Shown piece by piece: positions 32,142 through 40,470 of a stretch of DNA of 64,000 nucleotides. Origin of the DNA: Gemmatimonas sp. (GTDB lineage: Bacteria > Gemmatimonadota > Gemmatimonadetes > Gemmatimonadales > Gemmatimonadaceae). Under the pieces are notes generated by a model, which was given only the letters and a program-made list of their open reading frames with translations, had not been told where the DNA came from and ran no database searches. The stretch covers positions 1 through 64,000 of the forward strand of contig JANYJW010000049.1 in assembly GCA_025361705.1 (NCBI GenBank), written 5' to 3'. Made by a program: the position numbers and the translations under genes. Numbering within the stretch: the stretch's first letter is position 1; the number at the start of each line of letters is the position of its first letter.

Positions 32142-32930
32142 ATGACCACGCATCGTCCACGCTCCCTCAAGCACGAATACGAGCTCTACGTCGAGCGCGA
32201 GATCGAGGACTACAAGAACATGGTCAGCCGGACGTACCTCATGTCCGTTGCGGACGAGGCGGTGCGTCGGCTGGCCAGCGGAACGCAGATGGGCATGACC
32301 GAGCTCCTGTTGGCCGCCGAGGTGGACAAGATCATCACCGGCAGGCTGCAGCTGCCCTCCTATGAGACCTGGCGCAAGCGCCGGCAGCGCAACGCCTCGG
32401 CGCTGCAGCGCCCCGAGCACTGGGGACTGCGCGGCGACACGCCGCTCAAGGCCGCCATTCCATTCCTCGCAGGCTCGGGGTCTGTCCTGGTGACGGGCGC
32501 GCGCATGGAAGGGTCGGCGCTCTATCTCGCGGCCAATGGCTGCGATGTCACCGCCGTCGAGCCCGAGCGCGCCGTGGTGGAACGGATGATGGAGGCAGCG
32601 CGCAACGCGGGCCTCGACGAAAAGGTGCGCGGCATGGTGACCGACCTGCACACCTGCCTGGGCTCGTGGACACGGGAGGATCCGCTCACAGCGGTCATCT
32701 GCACGCCAGCGGCGTTCTCGGGCTTGTCGCTTGAGGAGCGCGCACGGGTGATCGAGGTGCTTCAGAGCGTGACGTCCGATGGCGGCGTCCATCTGGTGGA
32801 AACCATCGTCGCCGGCTCATCGATTGTTGATGAGGAGGAACTGCGTAGCCAGTATGATGGTTGGGCCATTTCGATCGTGCACGACAAGGGCGATTCGAAG
32901 ACCTTCGTGGCGAGGAAAGCGGTCGCGTAA
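32142..32930 (+). CDS. SAM-methyltransferase-like protein of unknown target
   Basis: The product has 262 residues. The helical N-terminus (KHEYELYVEREIEDYKNMVSRTYLMSVADEAVRRL) is followed by a Rossmann-type core: VLVTGARMEGSALYLAANGCDVTAVEPERAVVERMMEAA, with the acidic ribose-binding Glu in AVEPE, then LTAVICTPAAF and GGVHLVETIVAG. Motif I lacks the usual GxGxG and reads GARMEGS, so methyl transfer is probable but not certain. Nothing identifies the substrate. It is monocistronic, with a promoter at 32091-32118 and a terminator at 32975. Confidence 0.7.
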   Translation: MTTHRPRSLKHEYELYVEREIEDYKNMVSRTYLMSVADEAVRRLASGTQMGMTELLLAAEVDKIITGRLQLPSYETWRKRRQRNASALQRPEHWGLRGDTPLKAAIPFLAGSGSVLVTGARMEGSALYLAANGCDVTAVEPERAVVERMMEAARNAGLDEKVRGMVTDLHTCLGSWTREDPLTAVICTPAAFSGLSLEERARVIEVLQSVTSDGGVHLVETIVAGSSIVDEEELRSQYDGWAISIVHDKGDSKTFVARKAVA

Positions 32931-32974
32931 CGAATTGACACACAATCGCAATTCATGTCGTGTCTGAAAGAAAC

Positions 32975-33001
32975 AACCGCCTCGGATTGGGGCGGTTTTC
33001 T
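32975..33001 (+). terminator. Rho-independent terminator
   Basis: AACCGCC (32975-32981) pairs with GGCGGTT (32991-32997), followed by TTTTC. It closes the methyltransferase-like gene. Confidence 0.75.
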
Positions 33002-33041
33002 TCTTCCTATCTCTTTGATTATCAATGCGTTATGTCGTCAT

Positions 33042-33070
33042 GGAAACTGGCCTCGCTTATGCAACGTCTA
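33042..33070 (+). promoter_or_regulatory. ECF-sigma-like promoter
   Basis: GGAAAC (33042-33047), a 17-bp spacer and CGTCTA (33065-33070) match the GAAAC/CGTC pattern of extracytoplasmic-function sigma promoters. The expected transcript start (about 33077) falls just inside the first ATG (33075) of the next gene, favouring the later ATG at 33147. Confidence 0.45.
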
Positions 33071-33074
33071 ATCC

Positions 33075-33311
33075 ATGTACTTCCATATAGAGCAATGCGC
33101 GCTGCCGCCCCTCGGCGGCGCTCTCCCCCCCAGCTGGAAAGCGGTCATGGATCAGATTCGTCAGGCGGACATCAGTGAGCAGGAGCCCTTGGGCATCATC
33201 ATCTCGCGCGGACCGCGCGCGGAAGAGACGCCGCGCCTGTCGGCGTACATCTGGGGACCGGTCCCTGGTTTCGAATGGCCGACCGAACCGCTGAAGCCGG
33301 TGGCTGCGTAG
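33075..33311 (+). CDS. Small protein of unknown function
   Basis: The product has 78 residues from ATG 33075, or 54 (MDQIRQADISEQEPLGIII...) from ATG 33147. The promoter at 33042-33070 argues for the shorter form; the GC-rich codons already used between the two ATGs argue for the longer. Neither start has a strong Shine-Dalgarno. The conserved-looking core is EQEPLGIIISRGPRAEETPRLSAYIWG. There is no signal or membrane segment and I do not recognise the family. A strong terminator follows at 33347. Confidence 0.55.
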   Translation: MYFHIEQCALPPLGGALPPSWKAVMDQIRQADISEQEPLGIIISRGPRAEETPRLSAYIWGPVPGFEWPTEPLKPVAA

Positions 33312-33346
33312 ACAGCAGACGGTAGACGACGGCACACAACGACAGA

Positions 33347-33376
33347 GGCCGGCGGGGAGATCCCCGCCGGCCTTTT
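33347..33376 (+). terminator. Strong Rho-independent terminator
   Basis: GGCCGGCGGGGA (33347-33358) pairs with TCCCCGCCGGCC (33361-33372) around a tight loop, followed by TTTT. The 12-mer CACAACGACAGA (33335-33346) directly precedes it. Confidence 0.9.
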
Positions 33377-33427
33377 GCGTTCCGGTCGTCCTGGGTCGCC
33401 GACGGTCGGCGGCCGTTCACATAAACG

Positions 33428-33461
33428 CACAGGGGAGCCGGCCGAAGCCAGCTCCCCTGTG
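33428..33461 (-). terminator. Hairpin downstream of the Lys/Ala peptide gene
   Basis: CACAGGGGAGC (33428-33438) and GCTCCCCTGTG (33451-33461) are perfect 11-bp arms around 12 nt. In the minus direction it lies 22 nt after the stop at 33484 and is followed by only a weak T-rich stretch (CGTTTATG). It is a probable terminator or 3' stabiliser. Confidence 0.55.
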
Positions 33462-33483
33462 TGCTCCGAAGAGCGAAAAAAAA

Positions 33484-33558
33484 CTACTTCTTCTTCGCGG
33501 CCTTCTTCGCCGGCTTCTTCGCGACCTTCTTCTTCGCAGCCTTCTTCTTGGCAGCCAT
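33484..33558 (-). CDS. 24-residue Lys/Ala-rich histone H1-like peptide
   Basis: ATG 33558 opens a 24-residue product starting MAAKKKAAKKKVAKKP and containing only Ala, Lys, Val and Pro after Met. Thirteen of 24 residues are Lys, as in the tails of bacterial histone H1-like proteins. AAAGGAG lies eight bases upstream, ideal spacing. The strong ribosome site, the flanking hairpins and the near-isolated location make a real gene likely despite its size. It would bind DNA or RNA non-specifically. It could alternatively be the remnant tail of a larger H1-like gene, but there is no coding sequence upstream of the ATG. Confidence 0.6.
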   Translation of the reverse strand: MAAKKKAAKKKVAKKPAKKAAKKK

Positions 33559-33566
33559 TGTACTAG

Positions 33567-33580
33567 CTCCTTTCAAGGAG
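33567..33580 (-). promoter_or_regulatory. Ribosome-binding site inside a small palindrome
   Basis: The minus-strand leader reads CTCCTTGAAAGGAG, so AGGAG can pair with CTCCT around a TGAA tetraloop. The Shine-Dalgarno of the Lys/Ala peptide gene could thus be masked in the mRNA. A further hairpin, GCGATTC/GAATCGC (33593-33599/33606-33612), lies just upstream. Confidence 0.45.
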
Positions 33581-33612
33581 GGTCTGTCCCTGGCGATTCC
33601 CCGGTGAATCGC

Positions 33613-34143
33613 TGGGTCTCTCCGCCGCGTTACCACGACGGAAACTTGGGCACGGCCCGGACGGGCTCGTGTCTCGTGCAATCCGGACTTGCCGCGCGGC
33701 GTTGTGGCGTGCTGCGCGTTTCAGTTCCGGTGAGGGGATCCGACTTTGGAGCACCTCGTTACTATCATGAAAAAAAGCGAATCGTCGTTGCTTCGCAAGT
33801 TTGAAAAAGCCCGCGCGACATCACTTGCCCCACACCAGCACGTTCATCGCGCGCATTACTTGACTACACGATTGTATCAGGATCGAAATCGCGCAAGTAC
33901 CATCGTCACATTTCTTTTCGGCGCACGATGCACCGTCATGCATCATCGTGATGCGTGCATCGCCGGCCCTGCACCATCCGCAAACTCCCGATGCATCGCG
34001 TGGCCGCGCATTGCTCTCACTGCGCCATCGACGATTCTCCTATGAGAAATGTCACGGCATGCGCCGCGCGCGCGCACCCCGATTGCGCATCCCTGCGACC
34101 CGGCCAACTTTAGGCAGGAGCATTTCTCGCAGAGGTTGCCCGA
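33613..34143. other. Intergenic region with palindromes before the formate dehydrogenase gene
   Basis: I see no convincing gene in these 531 bases. Part of it (33750-33930) is noticeably AT-richer than the surroundings. It contains a perfect 8-bp inverted repeat CGATGCAC/GTGCATCG (33926-33933/33955-33962) and inside it GCATCA-TCG-TGATGC (33940-33954). These are candidate operator sites for the divergent peptide gene or the formate dehydrogenase. No standard promoter stood out. Confidence 0.4.
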
Positions 34144-37095
34144 GTGCCAACACTGACGATCAACGGACATTCCGTGCGCGCCGCCGAGGGAGGAACGATC
34201 CTCGACGCGGCGCGCGGCGCGTCCATCGACATCCCGACGCTGTGCTGGTATCCGAAACTGTCGACCGCCGGCAACTGCCGCATATGCCTCGTGTCGGTGG
34301 ACGGCGCGGCCAAGCTGCTGCCCTCGTGTGCGACGCCCGCCGCCGAGGGGATGGTGGTTACCACCGAATCCGACGCGGCCGTCGCGAACCGGCGCGCCGT
34401 GCTTGCCATGCTGCTCGAGCGCTACCCGGCGGACCAGATCCCCGCGGGCGGCGCACGCAATGAATTCGAGACGCTGGTGCGCCGCTATGACGTGCCGACC
34501 GCGCGACGCAGCGCGCTGACGCTGCGTACGGGCGACAGCCGCGCCACCGACCCGATCATTCAGCACGACATGAGCACCTGCCTCCTGTGCACGCGCTGCG
34601 TCCGCGCCTGCGACGAGATCCAGGTGGTGGGCGTGCTCGAGGTGGCCGAGCGCGGTGCGCACGCCGAGATCATCGTCGGCGCGGACGGCAACCCGGAGCA
34701 TGCGGGGTGCACCTGGTGCGGCGAGTGCGTGCGGGTCTGCCCGACGGGCGCCATCCACGACATCCTGCCGCTGGCGAAGTTCCGGCTGGGCGCGATGCAG
34801 CAGGAGGAACGCGTGGTGCGCTCCATCTGCCCGTATTGCGGTGTGGGATGCCAGATGGACCTGCATGCGCGCGGCAACGACGTGGTGCGGGTCACGAGCC
34901 CGTGGATTGAAGAGGACACGACCAACGAGGGCTCGCTCTGCGTGAAGGGGCGGTTCGGGACCGACTTCGTGCTGCACCGCGACCGCCTCACCACACCGCT
35001 GATTCGTCGTGGGTGGATGCGCGAGGCCAGCGGCGCCTGGCATTTTGATGCGGCGCACGAGGGGGCGGCGCAGTTCCCGCGCCGCGGCGGCCCGTGGGAG
35101 AGCATCCGCGGCGAGGGGCCGAGCACCAAGCGGCGCCCGCAGACGAATCCGCTGCGCCGCGTGCCCACGGGGGACTCGCCGCTGGGCGACGCGCGCGACC
35201 GGGTGGCGACGCCGGCGGCGTGGTACGAACCGTTCCGCGAGGCGACGTGGGACGAGGCGCTGGAACTCACGGCGCAGCAGCTCGCGCGTGTGCGCGACGT
35301 CCATGGCTCCGACGCGCTGGCCACGTTCCAATCGGCCAAGTGCTCCAACGAGGAAAACTACGTCCTGCAGAAGCTGTTCCGCGCGGGACTCGGCACGAAC
35401 AACGTGGACCACTGCACGCGCCTCTGCCATTCCTCGTCGGTGGCCGCCATGCAGCGCGCGCTCGCCACAAGTGCGGCGTCGGGCTCGATGCGCGAGGTGG
35501 AGAAGGAATCGGACGTCATCTTCATCCTCGGGGCGAACACCACCGAGAGTCATCCGGTGTTCGGCGCGGCGATCAAGCGCGCGGTGCACCACGGCGCGAC
35601 GCTCATCGTGGCCGACCCGCGGCGCATCGAACTGGCGGCGCGCGCGCACATCCACCTGCAGATGGTGCCGGGCACGGACGTCGCGCTGCTCAATGCGATG
35701 CTGCACCACGTGCTGGCGCGTGGCCTCGAAGACACCGCGTTCATCGCGGCACGCACGCACGGATTCGACGCCGTGCGCGCCGCGGTGGCGCCGTACACGC
35801 CGGAGGCGGCGGAGTCCATCACTGGCGTGCCCGCCGGGCTCATCCGCCGCGCCGCCGAACGGTACGCGCGCGGCCCACGCTCGGCGACGCTCTGGGCGAT
35901 GGGACTCACGCAGCACCACACGGGCACCGACATCGTGACGTCGCTGCTGAACCTGATGCTCGCGTGCGGAATGATTGGCCAGTGGGGCAAGGCGATGATC
36001 CCCATTCGCGGGCAGAACAACGTGCAGGGTGCGAGCGACATGGGGGCGGTGCCGTTTGCCTATACGGATTATCAGCGCGTGGACGACCCGGAGGTCCGCG
36101 CGTCGTTTGCGGCCGCGTGGGGCGTGGACGCCGAGTCGCTGTCGCTGAAGGTCGGTCGCAAGGTGACGCAGATTGTCGGCGCCGATTCGCCGGTGCGCGC
36201 CATGTACATCATGGGTGAGAACCCGATCATCTCCGACCCCGACGTGTCGCACGCGGAGGAGTGGTTTCGCGACCTCGAGTTCCTCGCGGTGCACGACATC
36301 TTCCTGACAGAGACGGCGCGCTACGCCGACGTGGTGCTGCCGGGCGCGTCGTTCGCCGAAAAGACGGGGACGTTCGCCAACACGGAGCGCCGCGTCCAGC
36401 TGTTTGAGCAGGCCATCGAACCGCCGGGCGAGGCACGGCAGGACCTCGGCATCCTGCTCGACCTCTCCCGGCGTCTCGGGGTGCGCACGCCGTACACCGA
36501 CAGCGCGGGGGTGCAGGACGAGATTGCCCGCGTGACGCCCACGCTGCGCGGCGTCAGCCACGCGCGGCTGCGCGAGCACCGGCAGGGGCTGCAGTACCCG
36601 GTGCCGGACGCCACGCACCTGGGCACCGACTTTTTGTTCGCCGACCGGTTCCCCACTCCCGACGGACGGGCCACGATGGTGCCGGTGGAATATCTGCCAC
36701 CCGCGGAGCTTCCCGACGAGGAGTATCCGTTCTTCCTCAACACCGGGCGCCAGATGTACCACTGGCACACGGGGACGATGTCGCGACGCTCGGCCGCGCT
36801 CGATGCGCGCGAGAGCACACCGACCGTCGAGCTCAACGCGGCCGACGCCGCGGATCTGGGCGTGCGCGACGGCGATGACGTGCTGGTCACGTCGCGCCGC
36901 GCGCAGGTGCGGATCGCCGTGCGGGTGAGCGACCGTGTGGCACGGCACATGGTGTTTGTGCCCATGCACTATCGCGAGGCGGCAGCGAACTTGCTCACGA
37001 ATCCGGCGCTCGATCCCTACGCGCACATCCCGGAATTCAAAGTGTGCGCCGTACGCGTCGAGGCGGCCGATGTGGCCGCCACCGTGGAGGCTTGA
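34144..37095 (+). CDS. Formate dehydrogenase alpha subunit with NuoG-like N-terminus
   Basis: The product has 983 residues. A [2Fe-2S] ferredoxin domain (LCWYPKLSTAGNCRICLV, Cys at about 34, 45, 48, 62) is followed by two [4Fe-4S] motifs (CLLCTRCVRAC; CTWCGECVRVCP), a molybdopterin-oxidoreductase cluster (CPYCGVGC...SLCVKG) and the active-site segment NNVDHCTRLCHSSS, with Cys in place of selenocysteine. The C-terminal MGD-binding domain ends the protein. It oxidises formate to CO2; partners NuoE/NuoF-like are not in the window. About 60 residues around 293-360 (PRRGGPWESIRGEG...) interrupt the usual RDRLTTPLIR-to-FREATWDEAL spacing and look disordered. GTG 34144 is the only start before the ferredoxin domain. 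Confidence 0.9.
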   Translation: MPTLTINGHSVRAAEGGTILDAARGASIDIPTLCWYPKLSTAGNCRICLVSVDGAAKLLPSCATPAAEGMVVTTESDAAVANRRAVLAMLLERYPADQIPAGGARNEFETLVRRYDVPTARRSALTLRTGDSRATDPIIQHDMSTCLLCTRCVRACDEIQVVGVLEVAERGAHAEIIVGADGNPEHAGCTWCGECVRVCPTGAIHDILPLAKFRLGAMQQEERVVRSICPYCGVGCQMDLHARGNDVVRVTSPWIEEDTTNEGSLCVKGRFGTDFVLHRDRLTTPLIRRGWMREASGAWHFDAAHEGAAQFPRRGGPWESIRGEGPSTKRRPQTNPLRRVPTGDSPLGDARDRVATPAAWYEPFREATWDEALELTAQQLARVRDVHGSDALATFQSAKCSNEENYVLQKLFRAGLGTNNVDHCTRLCHSSSVAAMQRALATSAASGSMREVEKESDVIFILGANTTESHPVFGAAIKRAVHHGATLIVADPRRIELAARAHIHLQMVPGTDVALLNAMLHHVLARGLEDTAFIAARTHGFDAVRAAVAPYTPEAAESITGVPAGLIRRAAERYARGPRSATLWAMGLTQHHTGTDIVTSLLNLMLACGMIGQWGKAMIPIRGQNNVQGASDMGAVPFAYTDYQRVDDPEVRASFAAAWGVDAESLSLKVGRKVTQIVGADSPVRAMYIMGENPIISDPDVSHAEEWFRDLEFLAVHDIFLTETARYADVVLPGASFAEKTGTFANTERRVQLFEQAIEPPGEARQDLGILLDLSRRLGVRTPYTDSAGVQDEIARVTPTLRGVSHARLREHRQGLQYPVPDATHLGTDFLFADRFPTPDGRATMVPVEYLPPAELPDEEYPFFLNTGRQMYHWHTGTMSRRSAALDARESTPTVELNAADAADLGVRDGDDVLVTSRRAQVRIAVRVSDRVARHMVFVPMHYREAAANLLTNPALDPYAHIPEFKVCAVRVEAADVAATVEA

Positions 37096-37097
37096 CG

Positions 37098-37889
37098 ATG
37101 GATCTTGGACTGCGAGGAAAGGTCGCCTTGGTGGGCGGCGCGTCGTCGGGGCTGGGGCGCGCGATCGCCGAAGAGCTGGCGCGCGAAGGTTGCGACGTGG
37201 CCATTGTGGCGCGGCGCGACGCGGAGCTGCGTGTGGTCGCGGACGACCTCGCCGCGCGGCATGGTGTGCGGGTGATTGCCGTCCCCGCGGATCTCGCGGC
37301 GCCGGGCGCACCGACCGAGTGCGTGCGCCGCGTCGAGGCGGCGCTGGGGCGGGTTGATGTCGTGGTGGCCAACGCGGGCGGTCCGCCGACCTCCACGGTG
37401 GCCGAAGCAACCATGGAGCAGTTCGAGCGCGCCCTGCGGCTGAATCTCCTCGCGTCGGTGGAACTGGCGCAGGCCGCCCTTGCCGGCATGCGCGCGCGCC
37501 GGTGGGGGCGCGTGGTCTTTCTCACGTCGTTTGCCGCCAAGCAGCCGCAGCCGGGGCTGCTGCTCTCCAACACGGCGCGCGCGGGGCTGCTTGGCTTTGC
37601 GAAGACGATGGCCAACGAGGTGGCAGCCGATGGCGTGCTGGTGAACACCGTGCTCACGGGCCACTTCGACACGGCGCGTGCCGCCGAACTTGCCACGCAG
37701 CGCGCGGCGCGTCAGGGCGTGTCGGTGGAGGTGCTGCTGGCGCGCCGCGCCGAGCATGTGCCGCTGGGGCGCGTGGGCGCGCCGCACGAAATGGCGGCGG
37801 TGGTGGCGTTCCTCGCCTCGGAGCGGGCGAGCTTCGTCACGGGCACGGCGATACAGGTGGACGGCGGACAGACGGCCGGACTGCTGTAG
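37098..37889 (+). CDS. Short-chain dehydrogenase/reductase with altered active site
   Basis: The product has 263 residues. A Rossmann fold binds NAD(P) through GGASSGLGRAIA, and the NAG motif VVANAGG is present. The usual YxxxK segment reads SNTAR (LLLSNTARAGLLGFAK), with Ser for Tyr and Arg for Lys. Several SDR subfamilies carry this SNxxR form, so function is probably altered rather than lost. ATG 37098 lies three bases after the formate dehydrogenase stop, so the two are co-transcribed. The substrate is unknown. Confidence 0.85.
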   Translation: MDLGLRGKVALVGGASSGLGRAIAEELAREGCDVAIVARRDAELRVVADDLAARHGVRVIAVPADLAAPGAPTECVRRVEAALGRVDVVVANAGGPPTSTVAEATMEQFERALRLNLLASVELAQAALAGMRARRWGRVVFLTSFAAKQPQPGLLLSNTARAGLLGFAKTMANEVAADGVLVNTVLTGHFDTARAAELATQRAARQGVSVEVLLARRAEHVPLGRVGAPHEMAAVVAFLASERASFVTGTAIQVDGGQTAGLL

Positions 37890-37902
37890 CCCAAGATCGC
37901 CC

Positions 37903-37981
37903 CGCGCACACTGCGCCGCGCACACAGCACGCGCACACTGCACGCGCACACTGCACGCGCACACAGCACGCGCACACAGCG
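37903..37981. repeat. Tandem 13-bp repeats between convergent genes
   Basis: There are five 13-bp units of CGCGCACAC(T/A)GCA (37917-37981; the last ends GCG), preceded by one imperfect copy from 37903. They fill the gap between the SDR stop and the kinase stop at 37987. There is no T-run and no spacer, so this is neither a terminator nor a CRISPR array. It is a likely slippage-prone microsatellite. Confidence 0.85.
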
Positions 37982-37986
37982 CGTCC

Positions 37987-40470
37987 TTATGCTCGCGCGT
38001 CGAGCAGGCAGCGCACCTTGGCGGCGAGCCGTTCGGGCGTGAAAGGCTTCTCGAGGAAGTTCACGCCCCCGTCGAGGATCCCGTGATGCGAGACGGCAAC
38101 TTCGGCGTAGCCGGACACATAGAGGATCACGAGATGCGGCGCACGCTGGCGCAGGCGATCGGAGATCTCCTTGCCGTGCAGGCCGGGGAGCACGAGGTCC
38201 GTGACGAGCATGGCCGCACGCGCGAGCGTTGCGTCGTCGATGGCCAATGCCGCGGCACCATCGGCATGGCAATCCACCGTGAACCCACATTGCTCGAGGA
38301 CGCGGCGCGCGAGGGTGCGCAGGGCATCGTCGTCCTCGATGAGGATGATGTGTTCATGGCCCTGCGGGCGCGGGATGGTCACTGGGTCAGCGGGGGACGC
38401 ACCTTGCACCGGCCCAGTATCGCGCGGGAGGAAGACGCAGAGCGTGGTGCCGATGCCGACGATGCTGGCGGCGCTGATGGCGCCGCCGAGCTGGCGCGCG
38501 ATCCCGTCGACGGTGGCGAGGCCGAGTCCGGTCCCCTTGCCCTGCGGCTTGGTGGTGTAGAACGGTTCGAAGACGCGCTCGAGGACCTCGGGCGGCATGC
38601 CCTCGCCCGTGTCGCTCACGGCAATCGACACATACTCGCCGGGGGCCATGTCACGGGCGGGCGCGCCGGTGGCGCCTACGGTGATGTTCTCGCACTCGAT
38701 CACCAGCCGGCCGCCTGACGGCATCGCATCACGCGCATTGACGGCGAGGTTCATGATGACCTGCTCGAGCTGGCCGGGGTCGGCGCGCACCCGCCACAGG
38801 TCGGGGTGCTCCCGCACTTCCAGCGCAATGCCCTCGCCGATGACGCGCCGCAGCAGCCCCGTCACCCCATGCAGCAACTCGAGCACGTGCACCTGCCGCG
38901 GCTCGATGAGCTGACGCCGCGCGTAGGCCAGGAGCTGCCGCGTGAGCGCGGCGGCGCGATCGCCCGCCTTGCGGATCTCCTCGAGGTCCTCGCGGCCCGG
39001 ATGGTCCTCGGGAATCGAATCGCCAAGCAGCTGCGCGTAGCCCTGCATGCCGGTGACGATATTGTTGAAGTCGTGGGCGACGCCGCCGGCAAAACGTCCC
39101 ACCGTCTCGAGGCGCCGCGCGCGCGACTCCGCCTCCTGGCGCTCGCGCAGATCGGCCACATCACGTACCGACATGTACGCCCCGACGACACGCCCCGCCG
39201 GATCGTGCAGCGGCGACAGCGCCATCTCGTACACGCTCGTCGATCCGTCCCACCGCGAGACCGTCCACGGGGTGACGACGGACTCGCCGGCGAGCGCGAG
39301 GCGCCACCAGAGCACAGTGGCCGACGCCTCGTCGCCAGCACCCGCCGCCAGCGCCTCGACGTGCAGGCCCACCACGTGCTCCTGATTGTAGAACGCCGAG
39401 AACTCCTGCATCCAGCGCCTGTTGGCAAGCACCACACGCCCTTCGCGGTCGACGGCGGCCAGCATCTCGGGCGTCCCATCGAAGAACGACCGAAAGCGCT
39501 CCGCAGCCTCGCTGGCATCGGCGAGCGCATCGCGCAGGGTCGCTTGCATGCCGCGATTCTGCCGGGTCAGCACCCCGAGCGTCAGCGCCGACACACCGAG
39601 GAGTCCCACGAAGCCCTGCGCGATGGCCTGGCGCGTGAACTCGTCGAACTGCAGGGCAGCGATGGGGCCCAGCTTCTGTTCCGTCAGCAGGCCGATGAGA
39701 ATCGACAGCACCACGGATGAGGTGGCGGCGCCGAGCACGCCAAAGGCCAGCGCGGCCCAGATGAGCGGCGGAAAGAGCAGGAACGTGAGTGCCACCAGCC
39801 GGGAACCCGCCGCCACCGGTTGGCCGAAGAGGAGCGCGGTGCCGAGGATGACGGTGGCGAAGAGCACCAGGGCATGCACGACCCGGCCACGCAGCTTCAG
39901 TTCGACATCCTCGGAGGACATCAGGGCCAGCGGCGTGAGCACGATGAACGCGACGAGGTCCGCCTGCACCCACGTGGCCACTGCGGACAGGTACGTCTCG
40001 TCCGGGAAGTACCGAATCTCGGCGATTGCCGCGAGCGCGCCAGCGAGCACGGTCGACGCGGCAGCGGCGATGAGGAACGTGCGCAATTCGGCCACGGTGG
40101 CCAGGCGAAGCTCCCGTCCACCGGTGAGCCACATGGCAATGACCGCCGCGATGTACGACTCGAACGCCACGGCGGCGGCGTAGGCGAGGTGCAGTCCCGG
40201 ATTCGGGTATTTGCCGAAGACTACCTCGAGGCTCAGCTCGACGACAAAGTGGATGAGTGCTATCGCCAGGCGCTGCTGCGGCGCGGCGCGCAACTGCAGC
40301 GCCAACGAGACGCCCACCGGCAGCCAGATGGGCATCACCTTCGCGATGGAGCCGTAGAGGCCGGCAAACGACACCATCCCGACGAGCGCGTACACGGCAA
40401 GCCACGCCACGATGGTGCGCGTGGGGAGTGGTGCGGACTCCGTGTGGGCGGGCTGAAGGCTAGACATCAA
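37987..40470 (-). CDS. MASE1-PAS hybrid sensor histidine kinase with C-terminal receiver
   Basis: The product has 827 residues. Eight or so membrane helices of a MASE1 sensor (about 20-310) are followed by a PAS domain (FRSFFDGTPEMLAAVDREGRVVLANRRWMQEF, about 340-455), HisKA with GGVAHDFNNIVTGMQGYAQLL (His about 489), HATPase (VIMNLAVNARDAMP; DTGEGMPPEVLERVFEPFYTTKPQGKGTGLGLA) and a receiver (HIILIEDDDALR; phospho-acceptor Asp in MLVTDLVLPG; NFLEKPF). It senses an unknown stimulus at the inner membrane. No output regulator is adjacent. Two ATGs start the frame; the first is used. Confidence 0.88.
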   Translation of the reverse strand: MMSSLQPAHTESAPLPTRTIVAWLAVYALVGMVSFAGLYGSIAKVMPIWLPVGVSLALQLRAAPQQRLAIALIHFVVELSLEVVFGKYPNPGLHLAYAAAVAFESYIAAVIAMWLTGGRELRLATVAELRTFLIAAAASTVLAGALAAIAEIRYFPDETYLSAVATWVQADLVAFIVLTPLALMSSEDVELKLRGRVVHALVLFATVILGTALLFGQPVAAGSRLVALTFLLFPPLIWAALAFGVLGAATSSVVLSILIGLLTEQKLGPIAALQFDEFTRQAIAQGFVGLLGVSALTLGVLTRQNRGMQATLRDALADASEAAERFRSFFDGTPEMLAAVDREGRVVLANRRWMQEFSAFYNQEHVVGLHVEALAAGAGDEASATVLWWRLALAGESVVTPWTVSRWDGSTSVYEMALSPLHDPAGRVVGAYMSVRDVADLRERQEAESRARRLETVGRFAGGVAHDFNNIVTGMQGYAQLLGDSIPEDHPGREDLEEIRKAGDRAAALTRQLLAYARRQLIEPRQVHVLELLHGVTGLLRRVIGEGIALEVREHPDLWRVRADPGQLEQVIMNLAVNARDAMPSGGRLVIECENITVGATGAPARDMAPGEYVSIAVSDTGEGMPPEVLERVFEPFYTTKPQGKGTGLGLATVDGIARQLGGAISAASIVGIGTTLCVFLPRDTGPVQGASPADPVTIPRPQGHEHIILIEDDDALRTLARRVLEQCGFTVDCHADGAAALAIDDATLARAAMLVTDLVLPGLHGKEISDRLRQRAPHLVILYVSGYAEVAVSHHGILDGGVNFLEKPFTPERLAAKVRCLLDARA

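Noticed and set aside
31990-32170. Longer mutM frame reading through the heptamer array, which would make it phase-variable by frameshift
   Set aside because: MutM needs Pro right after the initiator Met as its nucleophile, so translation must start at GTG 32011, after the repeats.
33746-34045. Possible 99-residue protein in the region before the formate dehydrogenase gene
   Set aside because: No ribosome site, mixed codon use and palindromes inside it; it looks like intergenic sequence.
33943-37410. Very long minus-strand open frame (about 1155 codons) opposite the formate dehydrogenase gene
   Set aside because: It is the mirror of a strongly coding plus-strand gene in high-GC DNA. The translation is Arg/His/Ala-rich without any recognisable domain.
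37903-37981. CRISPR array
   Set aside because: The repeat unit is 13 bp with no spacers, so this is a simple tandem repeat.
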